From Dicyema japonicum (lineage: Eukaryota; Dicyemida; Rhombozoa; Dicyemidae): a stretch of DNA of 64,000 nt. The position numbers and the translations under genes were made by a program. A model generated the notes under the pieces. That model did no database searches, had not been told where the DNA came from, and saw only the letters and a list, made by a program, of their open reading frames with translations. The DNA is taken from assembly GCA_011109175.1 (NCBI GenBank), contig RDEW01000017.1, forward strand, positions 1 through 64,000, written 5' to 3'. Below are positions 11,477 to 21,931 of this stretch, piece after piece. Each line of letters begins with the position of its first letter. Positions within the stretch are counted from its first letter, which is position 1.

Positions 11477-12266
11477 CAGTCGACCTCGTTTTGGGGAAAC
11501 CCTAACTGCGGAGAAAGAAATTTTCTTTTATTAATTAACCCCCAAATGGGGAAAATTAGTAACGAAATATTAACATATTTGTTTAAAAGCTTGTTCAATC
11601 TTGTAAGTAACGCCACAATCCTTAATTTTTTAATTCGTTTCAGAAAATTAAATCAAAATAAAAAAAATTAGAATATGTAAGGAAATACAGTCAGATCTGT
11701 ATAAATATGTATTTATTTGTGAGAAATGTGGCATTTCTAAAGCAAATCCGACCGAAAAGAGAAGAAATCCATGTGAAGGCTGCTATAAGTCAAATTGGGC
11801 AAATGGCACCAATTAAATACGGAAGTTTATGGAGTTTTTCGTTTTCAGAGATTCAAAGGTTTTCCGTTCAATGAACCACATGAAAACTTATTGCTTGTAA
11901 AATTGATAATAGACATTCTAAAAATACTTTATTGTTGGTTCCACCAATTTAAAAACATCAAAATCTTCAAGACGAAACACGACCAGCTGATAAAAATCAA
12001 GGTTGCCAAGAGGACTGAGAATGATAAATCTAAAGACATTGGCATTAAATATGCTGCTTCATACAAAGTTTTGGTGACAAAAAGTATTTTTGAAAATTGT
12101 CTATCTGTTCTCCGTAGTAACGATGCGGTCTTATTTATTAACGAAGAAATGAGGGAGAGAGAGAAAAATAGCATTACTGATAGATAATGCAACTTAAGGA
12201 GACCCTCATTTTTGGAGAAAACCTCAAAATTGAAGAATTTTTACCTCATTTCGAGGTCGAACTGTT
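11477..12266 (+). mobile_element. Decayed pogo/Tigger DNA transposon
   Basis: The left end TA-cagtcgacctcg pairs with cgaggtcgaactg at the right end (TIRs, one-base difference). Between them a broken transposase shows KSKDIGIKYAASYKVLVTKS, IFENCLSVLR and FINEEMRERE, matching the Tigger DDE region also visible at 25010-25130. The middle and C-terminus are missing and frames shift. Dead element. Confidence 0.65.
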
Positions 12267-12605
12267 CAGGCCTTCTGGCTGAATGTTAAAATCTGACAGT
12301 CGTGGGTTCGAATCCGAAAAATTGAGTTTTCACGGAGGGTTAATTCTCGTCAAACAGATCCCACCCATGAGGCGACGAGTCCTTCAGCCAAGACACAATA
12401 GTTGAAAGGGCCAAATCCATTGGTGAAGATTATCCATTATAAAAACTCTTCCGTCAATGAAATGACGTACGCACAGTAGGAGGTGTAATGAAAATGGAAG
12501 AAAGTGACTTACTTCTCCACCTCTCTTCTAAAGCGGAAACCTGTAATGAAAGGTAAAGCGATTAATTATGATAACTGTTCTTTCTTAAATAAAGGAAAAA
12601 AATAT
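12267..12605 (+). repeat. tRNA-headed SINE (S2 family)
   Basis: The head contains ggccttctggctgaatgtta (A-box-like) and gtgggttcgaatcc (near-consensus B box) about 30 nt apart, as in a tRNA-derived pol III promoter. The body (gacgtacgcacagtagg..., cttctccacctctcttct) recurs at 25740-25860 and inverted at 27720-27810. It sits directly against the right TIR of the Tigger copy. Confidence 0.7.
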
Positions 12606-13183
12606 ACTTGCTTCAGAAAATTAACCGCTTCACCCCGTTTTACTAAAAAATATTAATTTTACTTTTCACAAAAACAGTAGAAAATGATTCGACTCAAACA
12701 ATATGACCACATGCGACACCATTCACGCTTCCATGATTGTGGTCACTTAGACAATAACTCTTGTAATTCCGGGGGTTAATAAATTAAATATTGTCTTATG
12801 GATAAATTTGCTAGTAAAATCTAAACGAGCTCCCATTTAAATTTATTGAACCAGAGAACTACCGTCACAACGAGAATAAAAAAATTAGATGATTCAGGCC
12901 TTCCTATGCTCGGACTAGAACGAAGTGCCGTCCAGGGGGAACTCCTCTGGATGGTCGTTGACTAATGACACTTTTTGAATATAACTAGGATTATATTCAA
13001 CTCACTGGAGCCAAAAGGGAAGAAGAGGAACAGAAGAAACAAAAATCTTCAATTCAAGTAGCCACATTAGATTCACCATACTAACGTTGTCGCCACGCGG
13101 CATATGGGGGATCTGCTTTCCATGGATTTAATTGCACGAGCCGAAGTATCTCAAAAAGTTTGAAAAAATATTTATTATCAAAA
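12606..13183. other. Unassigned sequence
   Basis: AT-rich. No recognised gene; weak similarity of 12820-12880 to 38575-38630 (aaatttattgaaccagaraa) suggests an old interspersed repeat. Confidence 0.4.
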
Positions 13184-13790
13184 TTAAAGCAAATTTCTAT
13201 CAATTTGGATAGATTTGTTCCAAACCCTGGCTATGATGGAGTAACTCCCACCTTCTTTTATAAAGGATGAATTAATGATAACCGCCCTTTTAACGGAAAG
13301 GACATCATCCTTCTCATTAGTAACGAGATCAATAACGGCCGGTCGTTTAACCTTGAATATTATAATTATGAAATACAGTCGTTGACTTTTTTGCCGGTAA
13401 TTCACCGTTCAAAAGTACAGACCCCGTGGCGAACTTCTCAAAAAAGACACTGAGTCGTTAAGAAATCATACTCTCTTTTGATTTTAAACAAATGTGAGGA
13501 GACCACGTCGAGTCTGTTCGATTTAGAGAAAATTTCAATTCTCTTTGATCGACCGATTGGGAAGTGATGACTATACTGAATGTCGAACTCGTCACATAGG
13601 TCATCCTTGTCATCGTGAAAGTCATCCTAATAATTATTAAACTCGTACACATAAGTTTCTAGTAATTCCTTATATTGCCACCAAATGTATAAAGGCTGTG
13701 TGTGGAATTCTCTCTTGAATAGGACGGATGTGGTTTTGCAGGGAAATTCGAAACAGTGCGTGCATCCAACGAGAAGCCATCACTGCTTAA
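13184..13790 (-). CDS. Unrecognised multi-exon protein gene
   Basis: Several open segments join across short GT...AG gaps (24 nt at about 13629-13652; 25 nt at about 13352-13376) to give one continuous product. It contains GCTHCFEFPC, then FHTQPLYIWWQYKELLETY, DEFDIQYSHHFPIG, RLDVVSSHLFKIKREYD, FATGSVLLNGELPAKK, RPAVIDLVTNEKDD and a C-terminal EGGSYSIIARVWNKS, stop at 13184. A one-base excess in a T6 run (about 13453) must be removed to join the middle. The composition is clearly protein-like. The CxxC..C start hints at a metal site. The 5' end is not defined. I do not recognise the family. Confidence 0.5.
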
Positions 13791-13904
13791 ATATAATAAA
13801 ATATTTATTAATTTGGATTTACTGAAAAAAACATTTAAAAATTAATAGATTAAGATTAGACAGTAAAAATTACGCCAAAAACCGCTCATCTATGTATACA
13901 TCAC

Positions 13905-14125
13905 TTCGATGGCGAAGAATATCTTGGGAGACGACTATGTTACTGAAGTCAATGTAGTCTCACTTGGAACGAAAAATGGAAAAATTACCTTTGTGAACAT
14001 CTATGTGTCTTCGCCTGGTTCTTTCCATAAGCAATACGCTATACCCAATTTATCCACTTTGGTTTCCTTGAACGACGTGATCATGGATGGGGATATCAAC
14101 GCCAAATTACGTTCCTAGCTTGGCA
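13905..14125 (+). pseudogene. LINE endonuclease-domain fragment
   Basis: The frame reads VNVVSLGTKNGKITFVNIYV...VIMDGDINAKL, which resembles the APE-type endonuclease block (NVY.P...GGDFNA) of non-LTR elements. No upstream or downstream continuation. Confidence 0.55.
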
Positions 14126-14520
14126 GAACTACAAGTAAGACAAGAATAAAAACTCGATCGTGCATCCTGCACGAATGAATTAGTTATTTAGTTAGTTAAG
14201 TAAACCCGGCCTCACTAACATGTAAGAGACCAGCCGCTATTAAATTGGACGCGACGAATACGAGTCGCTCCCAAAGTGAAGTTTTTTTCTGAAATGTGAT
14301 GTTTTCAATTCCTTTAATTCGCAATAATTTAATTCAAAATAGACATCTCTTCTTTTAAAGTTTATATTTATATATTTAAAATAAAAAAAAAGTTTAATTT
14401 TTTAAAGTAAAATTCAATACAGAAGACTTCCAGCAAAAGAGGATTTTCATGAGACTTTCCATTTTTAGTAAGTTTCCGTGGTGTTCTGTAAGGTATTCCA
14501 TGATTGGGGGACGCTTATTG
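14126..14520. other. Unassigned AT-rich sequence
   Basis: Poly(A/T)-rich at 14360-14410. Nothing recognised. Confidence 0.4.
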
Positions 14521-14524
14521 TTTT

Positions 14525-14865
14525 CTTTAGTAACGGCGTGGGTGTATAAGAAGTGTAACATGTGCTAGGAAGAGGCCTGAAGGTCGCTAGTTCGAATTCC
14601 AATACTCTAAATTTCGGTTGAAGCTTCCACGCATCTCTATGCTTTGGCTTGACGAGTGACGCTGTCATCAGTGAACATCCCACTGCGAAACCGGATCGTC
14701 ATATAGCACATACACCCAACAAAAAACAAGAAGTAAAGAATATTCCTTGGTTCTTCCTATCGTCGATTAGTTATGATAACTGTTTTTTGCTTAAAATAAA
14801 ATGTGTGTTCTGCCTGAGGGGAGCGATAGCTATTAGCTCCTCGGAAAGTGCATTTAAAAGAGAGG
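14525..14865 (+). repeat. tRNA-headed SINE (S1 family)
   Basis: B-box-like gctagttcgaattcc at about 14587, then agtgacgctgtcatcagtga and gattagttatgataactgtt, ending in the tgtgttctgcctga block. The same order occurs in the cleanly bounded copy at 31502-31815, and inverted at 28420-28620 and 29310-29550. Confidence 0.7.
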
Positions 14866-15999
14866 AAGCAAACCAACAACGAAACAGATATTTTCATGAC
14901 TAAGAAACGAGTAATTTTTTAAATAATTCAAAGACGGAAGTATCAAGATAAAATTGAGAGGATAAATGATCTAAGAAATCATTAAAAACCCAATGACTTC
15001 GGTTCCTAAACCATTGAAATTTGTGAGTCAATATTTGGCAGAAATTGAAAATTTTGATAATTCTTTGTGATTCTTCTGCTTTTAAGGCAATTCTGTGAGA
15101 AGTCCATAAGTGAATTAATTTCTATCATTGCAATGCTAATGAAGAAAATAAATCCAGAGTTTTACTATTTTTCTGGCACATGAATAGTATAACATCTTGA
15201 AGGCATGAATACGTAAAACATATTTGTTATTCAGTGACTAAAAATGGATGACCCACACTGGATGTGAGTTGGTCTTATTATTATCCAATTAAACAACTTT
15301 TTGATGATATTGGGCCTTTTTACAATCTCACAATGCTGAGACCGAACTTTGTGATATAAAAATCGCATAGATTTCTGACATTGAATGGATTACTTCATAT
15401 ATTGATGAAAACAACTATAAAAGGATATTTTTTGGAAGAATGGCTATATTACCTTTTCAAAAAAGGAATAGAAAACGGCATACGAATCTTACTCGATATT
15501 TACTTGAAATTTAATGTTTTTCTTCCTTCATCGAGGCTCTGTGTTAAATACAATCTTGTCATGGAGTTAAGAGATGTTTTGAGTCGTTGATGATATGTTT
15601 TATGATCAGCAATTTTAGAAAATTCAAATGGCTTTCTTTTTAAGCTCTGCACGATCTTGGAATTGCATATTCAGGAACCAATAACGAACAAGTTATCTCC
15701 ATTTGACTAAAGCACTTACGACTGAACCATTAACCCATCGGTTTCATTTATAATTAACATATTTAGCTCATCGTGTACGCATGTTATTCTATTGGTTTGG
15801 TATTCTATTTTTTGTTATTGATTTAATAGCTCTAACCGATTTTAACGAACAAGGACGTATTAAATGTCTTATTACCTCCAGTTGTTCGAAATCATTGATT
15901 CAGAATGGTTCATCTGTCTTGGATATGTTTTACAGAGGTTATTAATATTCTTATATTAGAAAATAAACTTTCATTTTCTAGTTGGTAAAAAAATTTATT

Positions 16000-16170
16000 T
16001 TCCTTCCCTCCGATGGCGTCATTGGATCCACCTTACTGAGGAGACCGAATGCTTGTCGGCATCAAAGGGATCCGACTATTCTTCCCCCGGGGGACAATTT
16101 CGTTACCTGATGATAAGTTCTGGAACGCTGGAACTAGTCAGGATCAAGAAGTTAGTTAGTTTGGTATATC
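16000..16170 (+). repeat. SINE (S3 family) inside the PSMD2 remnant
   Basis: Reads ccttccctccgatggcgtca, ggatccaccttactgaggag and gggatccgactattcttccc. It is the inverted counterpart of 10735-10935. Confidence 0.6.
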
Positions 16171-16667
16171 GTTGATACTTCCCGAGAAAAAAAGGATCTA
16201 GGTAAATGATAATCTACAAAAATTGTTCTTATAATTGATTAAATTTTTATTATGGATTATATCTTTAAAGTGTTGTCATGATGTACACATTTAAATGATG
16301 ATGAATTGATGACTCGGTGCTTGATCTCTTTAAAGGTATGATTTTAGATGAGATTAGGCGAAAGTGAAGAAAAACGGGCTGCTCCTTTAGCATTATCTCT
16401 TCTTTACATTTCTAATCCTAATGTTGTAATTGTTGAAACTTTGGCCAAATATTCTCATGATGTTTATCAGGATGTCATTTCTTCTACTTTGGGAATTGTT
16501 AGTGCAGGTTAAAATTATCAATAATAAGAGCAACTAACAATGCCCAGCTGAGTTCTTATTTAGAAATCTAGCTTTACATATTGTTTCTACAAAAAATAAC
16601 AACTATCGGTATACTGTAAGCTTGGCCTAGAGTTTGTTTTATATGGATAAAGGAACCCTCATCATTA

Positions 16668-16798
16668 TTATTATTATTGCCCCCAGGATCACTGGGTCAA
16701 AGAGAAAGAAATAAAAGTTCTCATCTAACTAAGTGATCCCAGACCGACAAAGGTGAGGACGAGTCCGGCGGGGTCGAGAATCCTGAACAGCTCTTCTC
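16668..16798 (-). repeat. SINE insertion with 14-bp target-site duplication
   Basis: The string ggaaccctcatcat occurs at 16653-16666 and again at 16800-16813, flanking an insert that starts with (att)n and contains ggatcactgggtcaaagaga. In reverse orientation the insert ends in an (aat)n tail, so it is a minus-strand SINE. The same insert is present, opposite in orientation, in the second PSMD2 copy at 27430-27543, so it predates the duplication. Confidence 0.7.
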
Positions 16799-17559
16799 AG
16801 GAACCCTCATCATACACAATTCATATCCGGAAAGTTATGCAAAAGAAAGCTGCCATAGTATCTACTCTCATTAGCATTCTTGATTCGAATGAGGTTTTGA
16901 CTTTATTAAGATTTTTAATTATTTTAGATATTTTGGGAGTTAATCTCACATCACTTCTATTGATTGTCCTCACGAAATCTTCCGTATGTTGTTACATACA
17001 ACGAGAACTTAGTACAAATAAATGTGATGGTCAAAGCGGGCCAGGTTATATTTTGTATATATTCTAGGCAGTCGATCTTGCTGGGCAGATGGGAAATCAA
17101 TCTCATAATACACCTGTGATTCTTTCGCATGGAGAACACTAATGGATATATTTTTTAAAATTTATATCTTTAAGGAATTGTTGTTCTGAAACGAAATCCG
17201 AATTATGTTAAAGTCAATTTTTCTCATTTTAGAATATTTGTTTGTTCAAAAGACAAATTCGTCATTTATTTTGTTTCTAATTTTTATGCTTTTATGAGTT
17301 AATGGTACAAATATCATTTTATGCAATTATATTGCAAGGTATCTTGAAGACACTCTTTTTTACAAAATTTAGAACCTCAAAAATGATGGGCAAAGTGGAG
17401 AGACGATTGTCCGATTCTGTTAGATAGGATCGTAAATCCGCGTGGTGACCACAACGGAGGCGCGTCAAGTGAACAAGAATCATTTAGAATTTTTGAAATT
17501 TCTGATTTGCAACTCATTCGCAAAAAAATGTGGCCTTATTAGATATTAAAGAACATTCA

Positions 17560-18049
17560 GAAAACCACCTAGAATTTGATTTTTCGAAACGTACCTTTAG
17601 ACTCTAATACTTCCATCCATTCAACTAACTTCTCTTCAAGCTTTGATCTGCTGGCACGAAATAGCATTATTTTCTTCTTTATAATTAACAATTTTAGTTT
17701 TTTTCATTAAAAGTAACCCGACTATAGCGTTCAGAGGAATTGGAAAAAATGTGTTTATTAATTTTTATTTTTTTCCAATTCGTATAAAAATTATATTAAA
17801 ATTAGCCAATTAAAAAAAGAATAGATTTTCTTAGTTAATTTTTTCAAAATGTAACTTATTTTCGAAGGTCGAATGAAGTAGAATTACGCAGAAAAATGTT
17901 CATTTTTGTCTCCCGAGCAAATGAAAGTTCGATCGGCCCAGAAGTTATCTTCCCAATCGATTACCTGTGAAAGCACAAAAGTAGGTGCTTCCAGGCAGTG
18001 GTGGGTACATTGGAAGACCACAGACTTAAGATAGCGTCGTGTGGTTCAC
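17560..18049 (-). pseudogene. Unrecognised gene fragment convergent to PSMD2
   Basis: On minus, frames in both arms read PxTAWKHLLLC, VIDWEDNFWADR and, further on, KLEE(K)LVEWMEVLESK. The one-codon difference (K present here, absent at 26870) preserves frame, which argues that this was coding when duplicated. I do not recognise the protein. In arm 2 the segment begins MPPKLSEPHDAILSLW (26231), so arm 2 may keep the true start. Confidence 0.45.
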
Positions 18050-18369
18050 CTGTTGTAGTGGCGTTCAGTATTTACTGGACACAGAAATGTTCCATTCGAT
18101 GTTCCCTCAATGCCGGTTACTTCGATGAGGTGGCTTTGTAATATCATGGAAATACATTTTGATTCCCTTAGTTTCACAATGACTCCTGTAACCATATGTT
18201 TTGGAGTGATAAGTTTGACTTATCATTCCGGACACAAAGATGAACCCGGGATCTCATGCTATACGACAATAATTAAAAAAAAGTAAATATTAATAATTTA
18301 ATGAGATACGACTTAATGAATCTTCGCCCTCGTTTAAATTTAAAAAGATTCCACTACTCCAGCAATTGC

Positions 18370-19139
18370 ACAAACTGCCATTATATATTTGTTATTTAAA
18401 TTTATATATTTTATGTACTTTTTTATGACTAATGATAGTTGTTGAAGTATATATTTTCTTTTTGCAGTGAATAAAGCTGTTGACTTTAATTTGAGAATTA
18501 TCTTGTACCAAATTCACAGTCGAATTCTAAATCATGATTAATTTAAAATAACCATTTCTGGTAAAACTTGTTCTATTATCTGTTTTCAATAATTGTATTT
18601 TCATATCACTTATAGTTACGTTACCATATGGAGGGAAATTCAGAACACTTTTTCTGTATTTATAATAACTGTTATTTGTGAATTTCTTTAGTAACTCAAC
18701 AACTCCATCAGAATCTAAATTAATAAACCATTTTTTACATTTATGCTTGTATGCAATAATTCCAAAGGAACAAATAATAAACTAGCTATAATATAATAAA
18801 ATATTAATTTTATGCAATTTTCGCCCATGAAAACATAAAAAATAAACCAATTTTGCATCATTTAAATTTTCATGTAAAATCTTTTTTTAATATAGTGTGA
18901 TTACAGTATTATTAAAATTGTACAAAAATCAATTTTCCTTTAAATAATACTGTAACTCGGGCATCCTCTCTAACAACCCACATTGGTACTCCACCATCCA
19001 ACATTAATAAAGTTATAATTTTACTGATTATTGATAAAGATACATGAAAATACTGGTCGCGTGAATATTTTGTCACAATTAGTGTTATCGGAGGTTTTGT
19101 TTCCAAAAGTCTCTTAGACACACGAAATGGACACCGCAT
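18370..19139 (-). CDS. Possible unrecognised multi-exon gene
   Basis: ATG at 19139 opens a 75-residue frame (MRCPFRVSKRLLETKPPITL...LDGGVPMWVVREDARVTVLF). Downstream on the same strand, a frame across a 24-nt GT...AG gap (about 18716-18739) reads SFGIIAYKHKYSDGVVELLK and FPPYGNVTISDMKIQLLK, then NSTVNLVQDNSQIKV. The composition looks coding, but I could not phase all joints and recognise no family. Confidence 0.35.
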
Positions 19140-19504
19140 TACAATATCTCAAACTTCGTTCTTTGTCACATTGTAGTACAGCTTTTTCAAAATGCTAAAA
19201 AGTCTGTTCCTGACCATGTGGGATTTGTTGTGTTCAGACTAAAAACTTAAAAATTGAATATATTCAGTAGTTAATCGTTTTAGCTCTAGTTCGTCGTTTG
19301 CAAATTCGTAATTTATAATTTTTTCCTACAAATGAGCAATTATAAATATACGTAGATATATGGCACATTGTTTTCAAACGTAAAACTACTGGCAAGCCTT
19401 TTATAACGCCTCTTATCGGATATTGCCAGATCTGAAGGGATTAATTATTTTCAAATCGTGAAAAAACAATCGAAAAACAAAAACCATCAGTGTTAATAAA
19501 AGCG
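19140..19504. other. Unassigned AT-rich sequence
   Basis: Nothing recognised. Confidence 0.4.
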
Positions 19505-19790
19505 TGCTTTATATTATTTTGTATTTTATTAACCCCGGATACACCGAGAAGTAAGTTAAAGTAAACAACTAATTAAGTGTATCCAATTTCCACTTGTACA
19601 GAAACAGAGTCCATCCGGAATCAACATAAAAGGTACATGCAGTTGTGGAAACCTTTCCACTGGAGTGGAGGAGAGCAAATGATCTTTTTTGCTAAATAAT
19701 AATAAATTTAAATTAATTATTATTAAGAAACAATGATTAGTACGACCCGGTTTGGGCAGACCCCAGGGGTGGTCCATCCTTGGTTTTTTG
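19505..19790 (-). repeat. SINE (S3-related, gtatccggggttaataaa tail)
   Basis: In reverse it contains the ccactccagtggaaaggttt block, cacaactgcatgta, gattccggatggactctgtt, and the end ggtgtatccggggttaataa. The same order occurs at 30230-30390 and 57090-57260 on plus. Confidence 0.7.
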
Positions 19791-19944
19791 GAACACCCCC
19801 GCTTTTAAGGCAGTTTTTGAAAACAGTCAATTTTCATTATATTATTTATTTTTGATGACTTCGGTTTGGGGCACATATTTAATTAATTTAATTACAAAAT
19901 TTTAATTTATTTATTAATTATTAAATAGTAATCATTTCACGTAT

Positions 19945-20985
19945 TACTCACGAAGAAGGTTTTTGACACCACCATTCAGTCGGATTTGAAAAGATGGATA
20001 GCCAATTTTCTCTCCGGAAGAAGAGGACGTGTCTGTATAGGCCACGCAAGATCGAGGTCCCGTCTCCTACCAAATGGCGTCCCTCAAGGATCGCCCCTCT
20101 CTCCGGCATTATTCAACTTGTTCCTCAACGATTTACCCTGCCCTGGAGGACCAGATTCAATGCTTCTCACTTATGCTGACGACCTAATCATCGCTAGCAG
20201 GAACAAATACGTGGGTACAGCAAAATCAGAGCTTCAGTCACATATTGACGACCTGGGAGCCTGGTTGAAGTTGAATCGTCTCTCCGTATCCAGGGACAAA
20301 TCAACATATACAATCTTCACCACGGACAGAAAAGAAAAACATACACTGACTTGAACATTTTTGGAGACTCCTTACCACTACAGATTCGTCCAACTATCCT
20401 GGGAGTGACATTTGACCCTTTGATGTCATTTTCTCAACATGTGAAGAACGTTATGACAAAGGGTCTCAGGAAACTTAATATTATCAAACCGCTCTTGAAG
20501 TCCAAACCTTCACAGGAATGCGCCCTCGTCGTGTTCAATCAACTCCTAAAACCGACGATTGAGTACGCCTGTGCCTCATGGGCCTATGGAGCTTCGATAT
20601 CAAATTCACTCAAGATCAATACCCTAATTGGAAAACTAGCACGTCAAACAAATCTACCCCCCGATCTTTTCCCTCCAATGCTTGACCACGCCGCAATCAA
20701 AAATAATGGCTCCGGCTTCATCTGTCTGTGTGGCCAAGAAACAAGTCGTTTCTTCCATTCAAGGCTGAAGGCTTCAAATACACGAAATTTGGGGAAAAAC
20801 CCCACTCCTCTTCAAACCCTAATGAAAGATGATCGTCGTTTATTCAGGAAAGCCGTGGGTACTCTGGAGGAACACAGGAAAAACCTCTCGATCCTGTTGA
20901 GGCGTACCGGGATCACTTAATTAGTTGGATTACTCCTTCTTTCTTGGTGTTCCCTTTTCGGGGTTATTAAATAAATAATAATAAT
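19945..20985 (+). mobile_element. 5'-truncated jockey/CR1-type LINE (RT domain to 3' end)
   Basis: Starts mid-RT (FDTTIQSDLKRWIANFLSGR). It contains NGVPQGSPLSPALFNLFLND and the catalytic box LLTYADDLIIA, then the thumb and C-terminal domain (PTIEYACASWAYG), ending RRTGIT stop at 20920. The frame shifts once by -1 at about 20350 (HTLT to NIFGDSLPL). Otherwise about 310 codons are open, so this is a young copy. The 3' UTR ends ttcggggttattaaata plus (aat)n. Confidence 0.8.
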
Positions 20986-21931
20986 AAATAACTTCCCTTC
21001 TGATCACAATTTTTTTGGTGGATAGCCAATTTTAATAAAAAATTTCCGTTTTTTATCGAAGAAATAAAAAGATCAACGTCTTTAAAATATCCTCTAATTT
21101 TTAGTAAATATATTTATGTGAATTGAATAATTATAATTTCATAAAAATTAGCTGATTTTTGAAAATAATGACCGACATGAAATCAATTTTTAGTGTATCA
21201 AAATATGTTGTACAGCTTGGAAGCTAAAATAAAAAATATTCCTCAGTGGGATCTCACGTGTCTGACCAAAGTGACAAGTTGGGGTAATAATTTACTTATT
21301 TTTTAAACGAAAAATCTTTTGTGTGGGGCATGACGTTGGATCGACTCCTTTCTATTTCACATATTGTATTTCAGCTCATTATGATCGCCCAATTGTAGCT
21401 TGTCGATTGAAAAAAATTGAAGAAATTTCAGCTTCACCCTAATCTCCTTCAAATCTCTTAAGGAGATGGGACAGTTGGTTAAAAAACATTAACAAATAGG
21501 AAACATGATTGTAGGACGACTCGGAGACTCTCATAAACAACAATAGTTACACTGATCTTGGAGTGCTTACTGTCTCTTGGCAACTAGAACATTAATTATA
21601 AATGTCTGATTTTGTTTTCGAATAAATTCAATGTATTTGAGTTACTTTATATATTTATTATAAAAACAAAAATTAAAAATTAAATTTAGAATGCCTAACT
21701 GCGGTGCATTCACTCTCTGTACTACAGGAAAAATTTCCTCAAATAATCAGCAAATCCAATCTATTAAAAGATCTTGTCATTCGGTTTAAACATCACTTGC
21801 TGTCACTCTACCCAACTAACAAATAAGGTGCAAAGTAACTGTCCCTTATTTGGTTGTCATGAACTGACAACTTCACCCTTGTAATTCGACTAAATCATGT
21901 TTGAGATAAACTTTTTTGAATAAAGTAAGAT
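20986..21931. other. Unassigned AT-rich sequence
   Basis: No gene recognised; it lies downstream of WDR60 on minus. Confidence 0.4.

Larger units (their letters stand above)
14980..17250 (+). pseudogene. PSMD2: Decayed PSMD2/RPN1 (26S proteasome base subunit), introns retained
   Basis: RPN1 is the scaffold of the 19S proteasome that binds ubiquitin receptors. Segments in the right order are visible: MTSVPKPLKFVSQYL (14993), then after a 20-nt intron FCEKSISELISIIAML, RHEYVKHI, then YIDENNYKRIF with in-frame stops, IYLKFNVFLP...NLVMEL, IQMAFFL (15625), a clean block RLGESEEKRAAPLALSLLYI (16355-16510), ATNNAQLSSYLEI, YMDKGTLI, NLPYVVTYNENLVQIN, AVDLAGQMGNQS and GIVVLKRNPNYVK. About 400 residues between 15700 and 16340 are missing, and frameshifts and stops are numerous. 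Short introns remain, so this is a duplicated genomic copy and not a processed one. SINEs interrupt it at 16000-16170 and 16668-16798. Confidence 0.8.
16668..18049 (+). repeat. Arm 1 of a 1.3-kb inverted duplication
   Basis: This arm is the reverse complement of 26246-27543 with indels. It holds the SINE, the PSMD2 3' exons and a downstream minus-strand segment. Shared anchors include ctaggcagtcgatcttgctg (17067) and the string ccaatcgattacctgtgaaa (17952). The arm ends sharply at gtggttcacc (18050). The arms are 8.2 kb apart with WDR60 between them. Confidence 0.85.
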
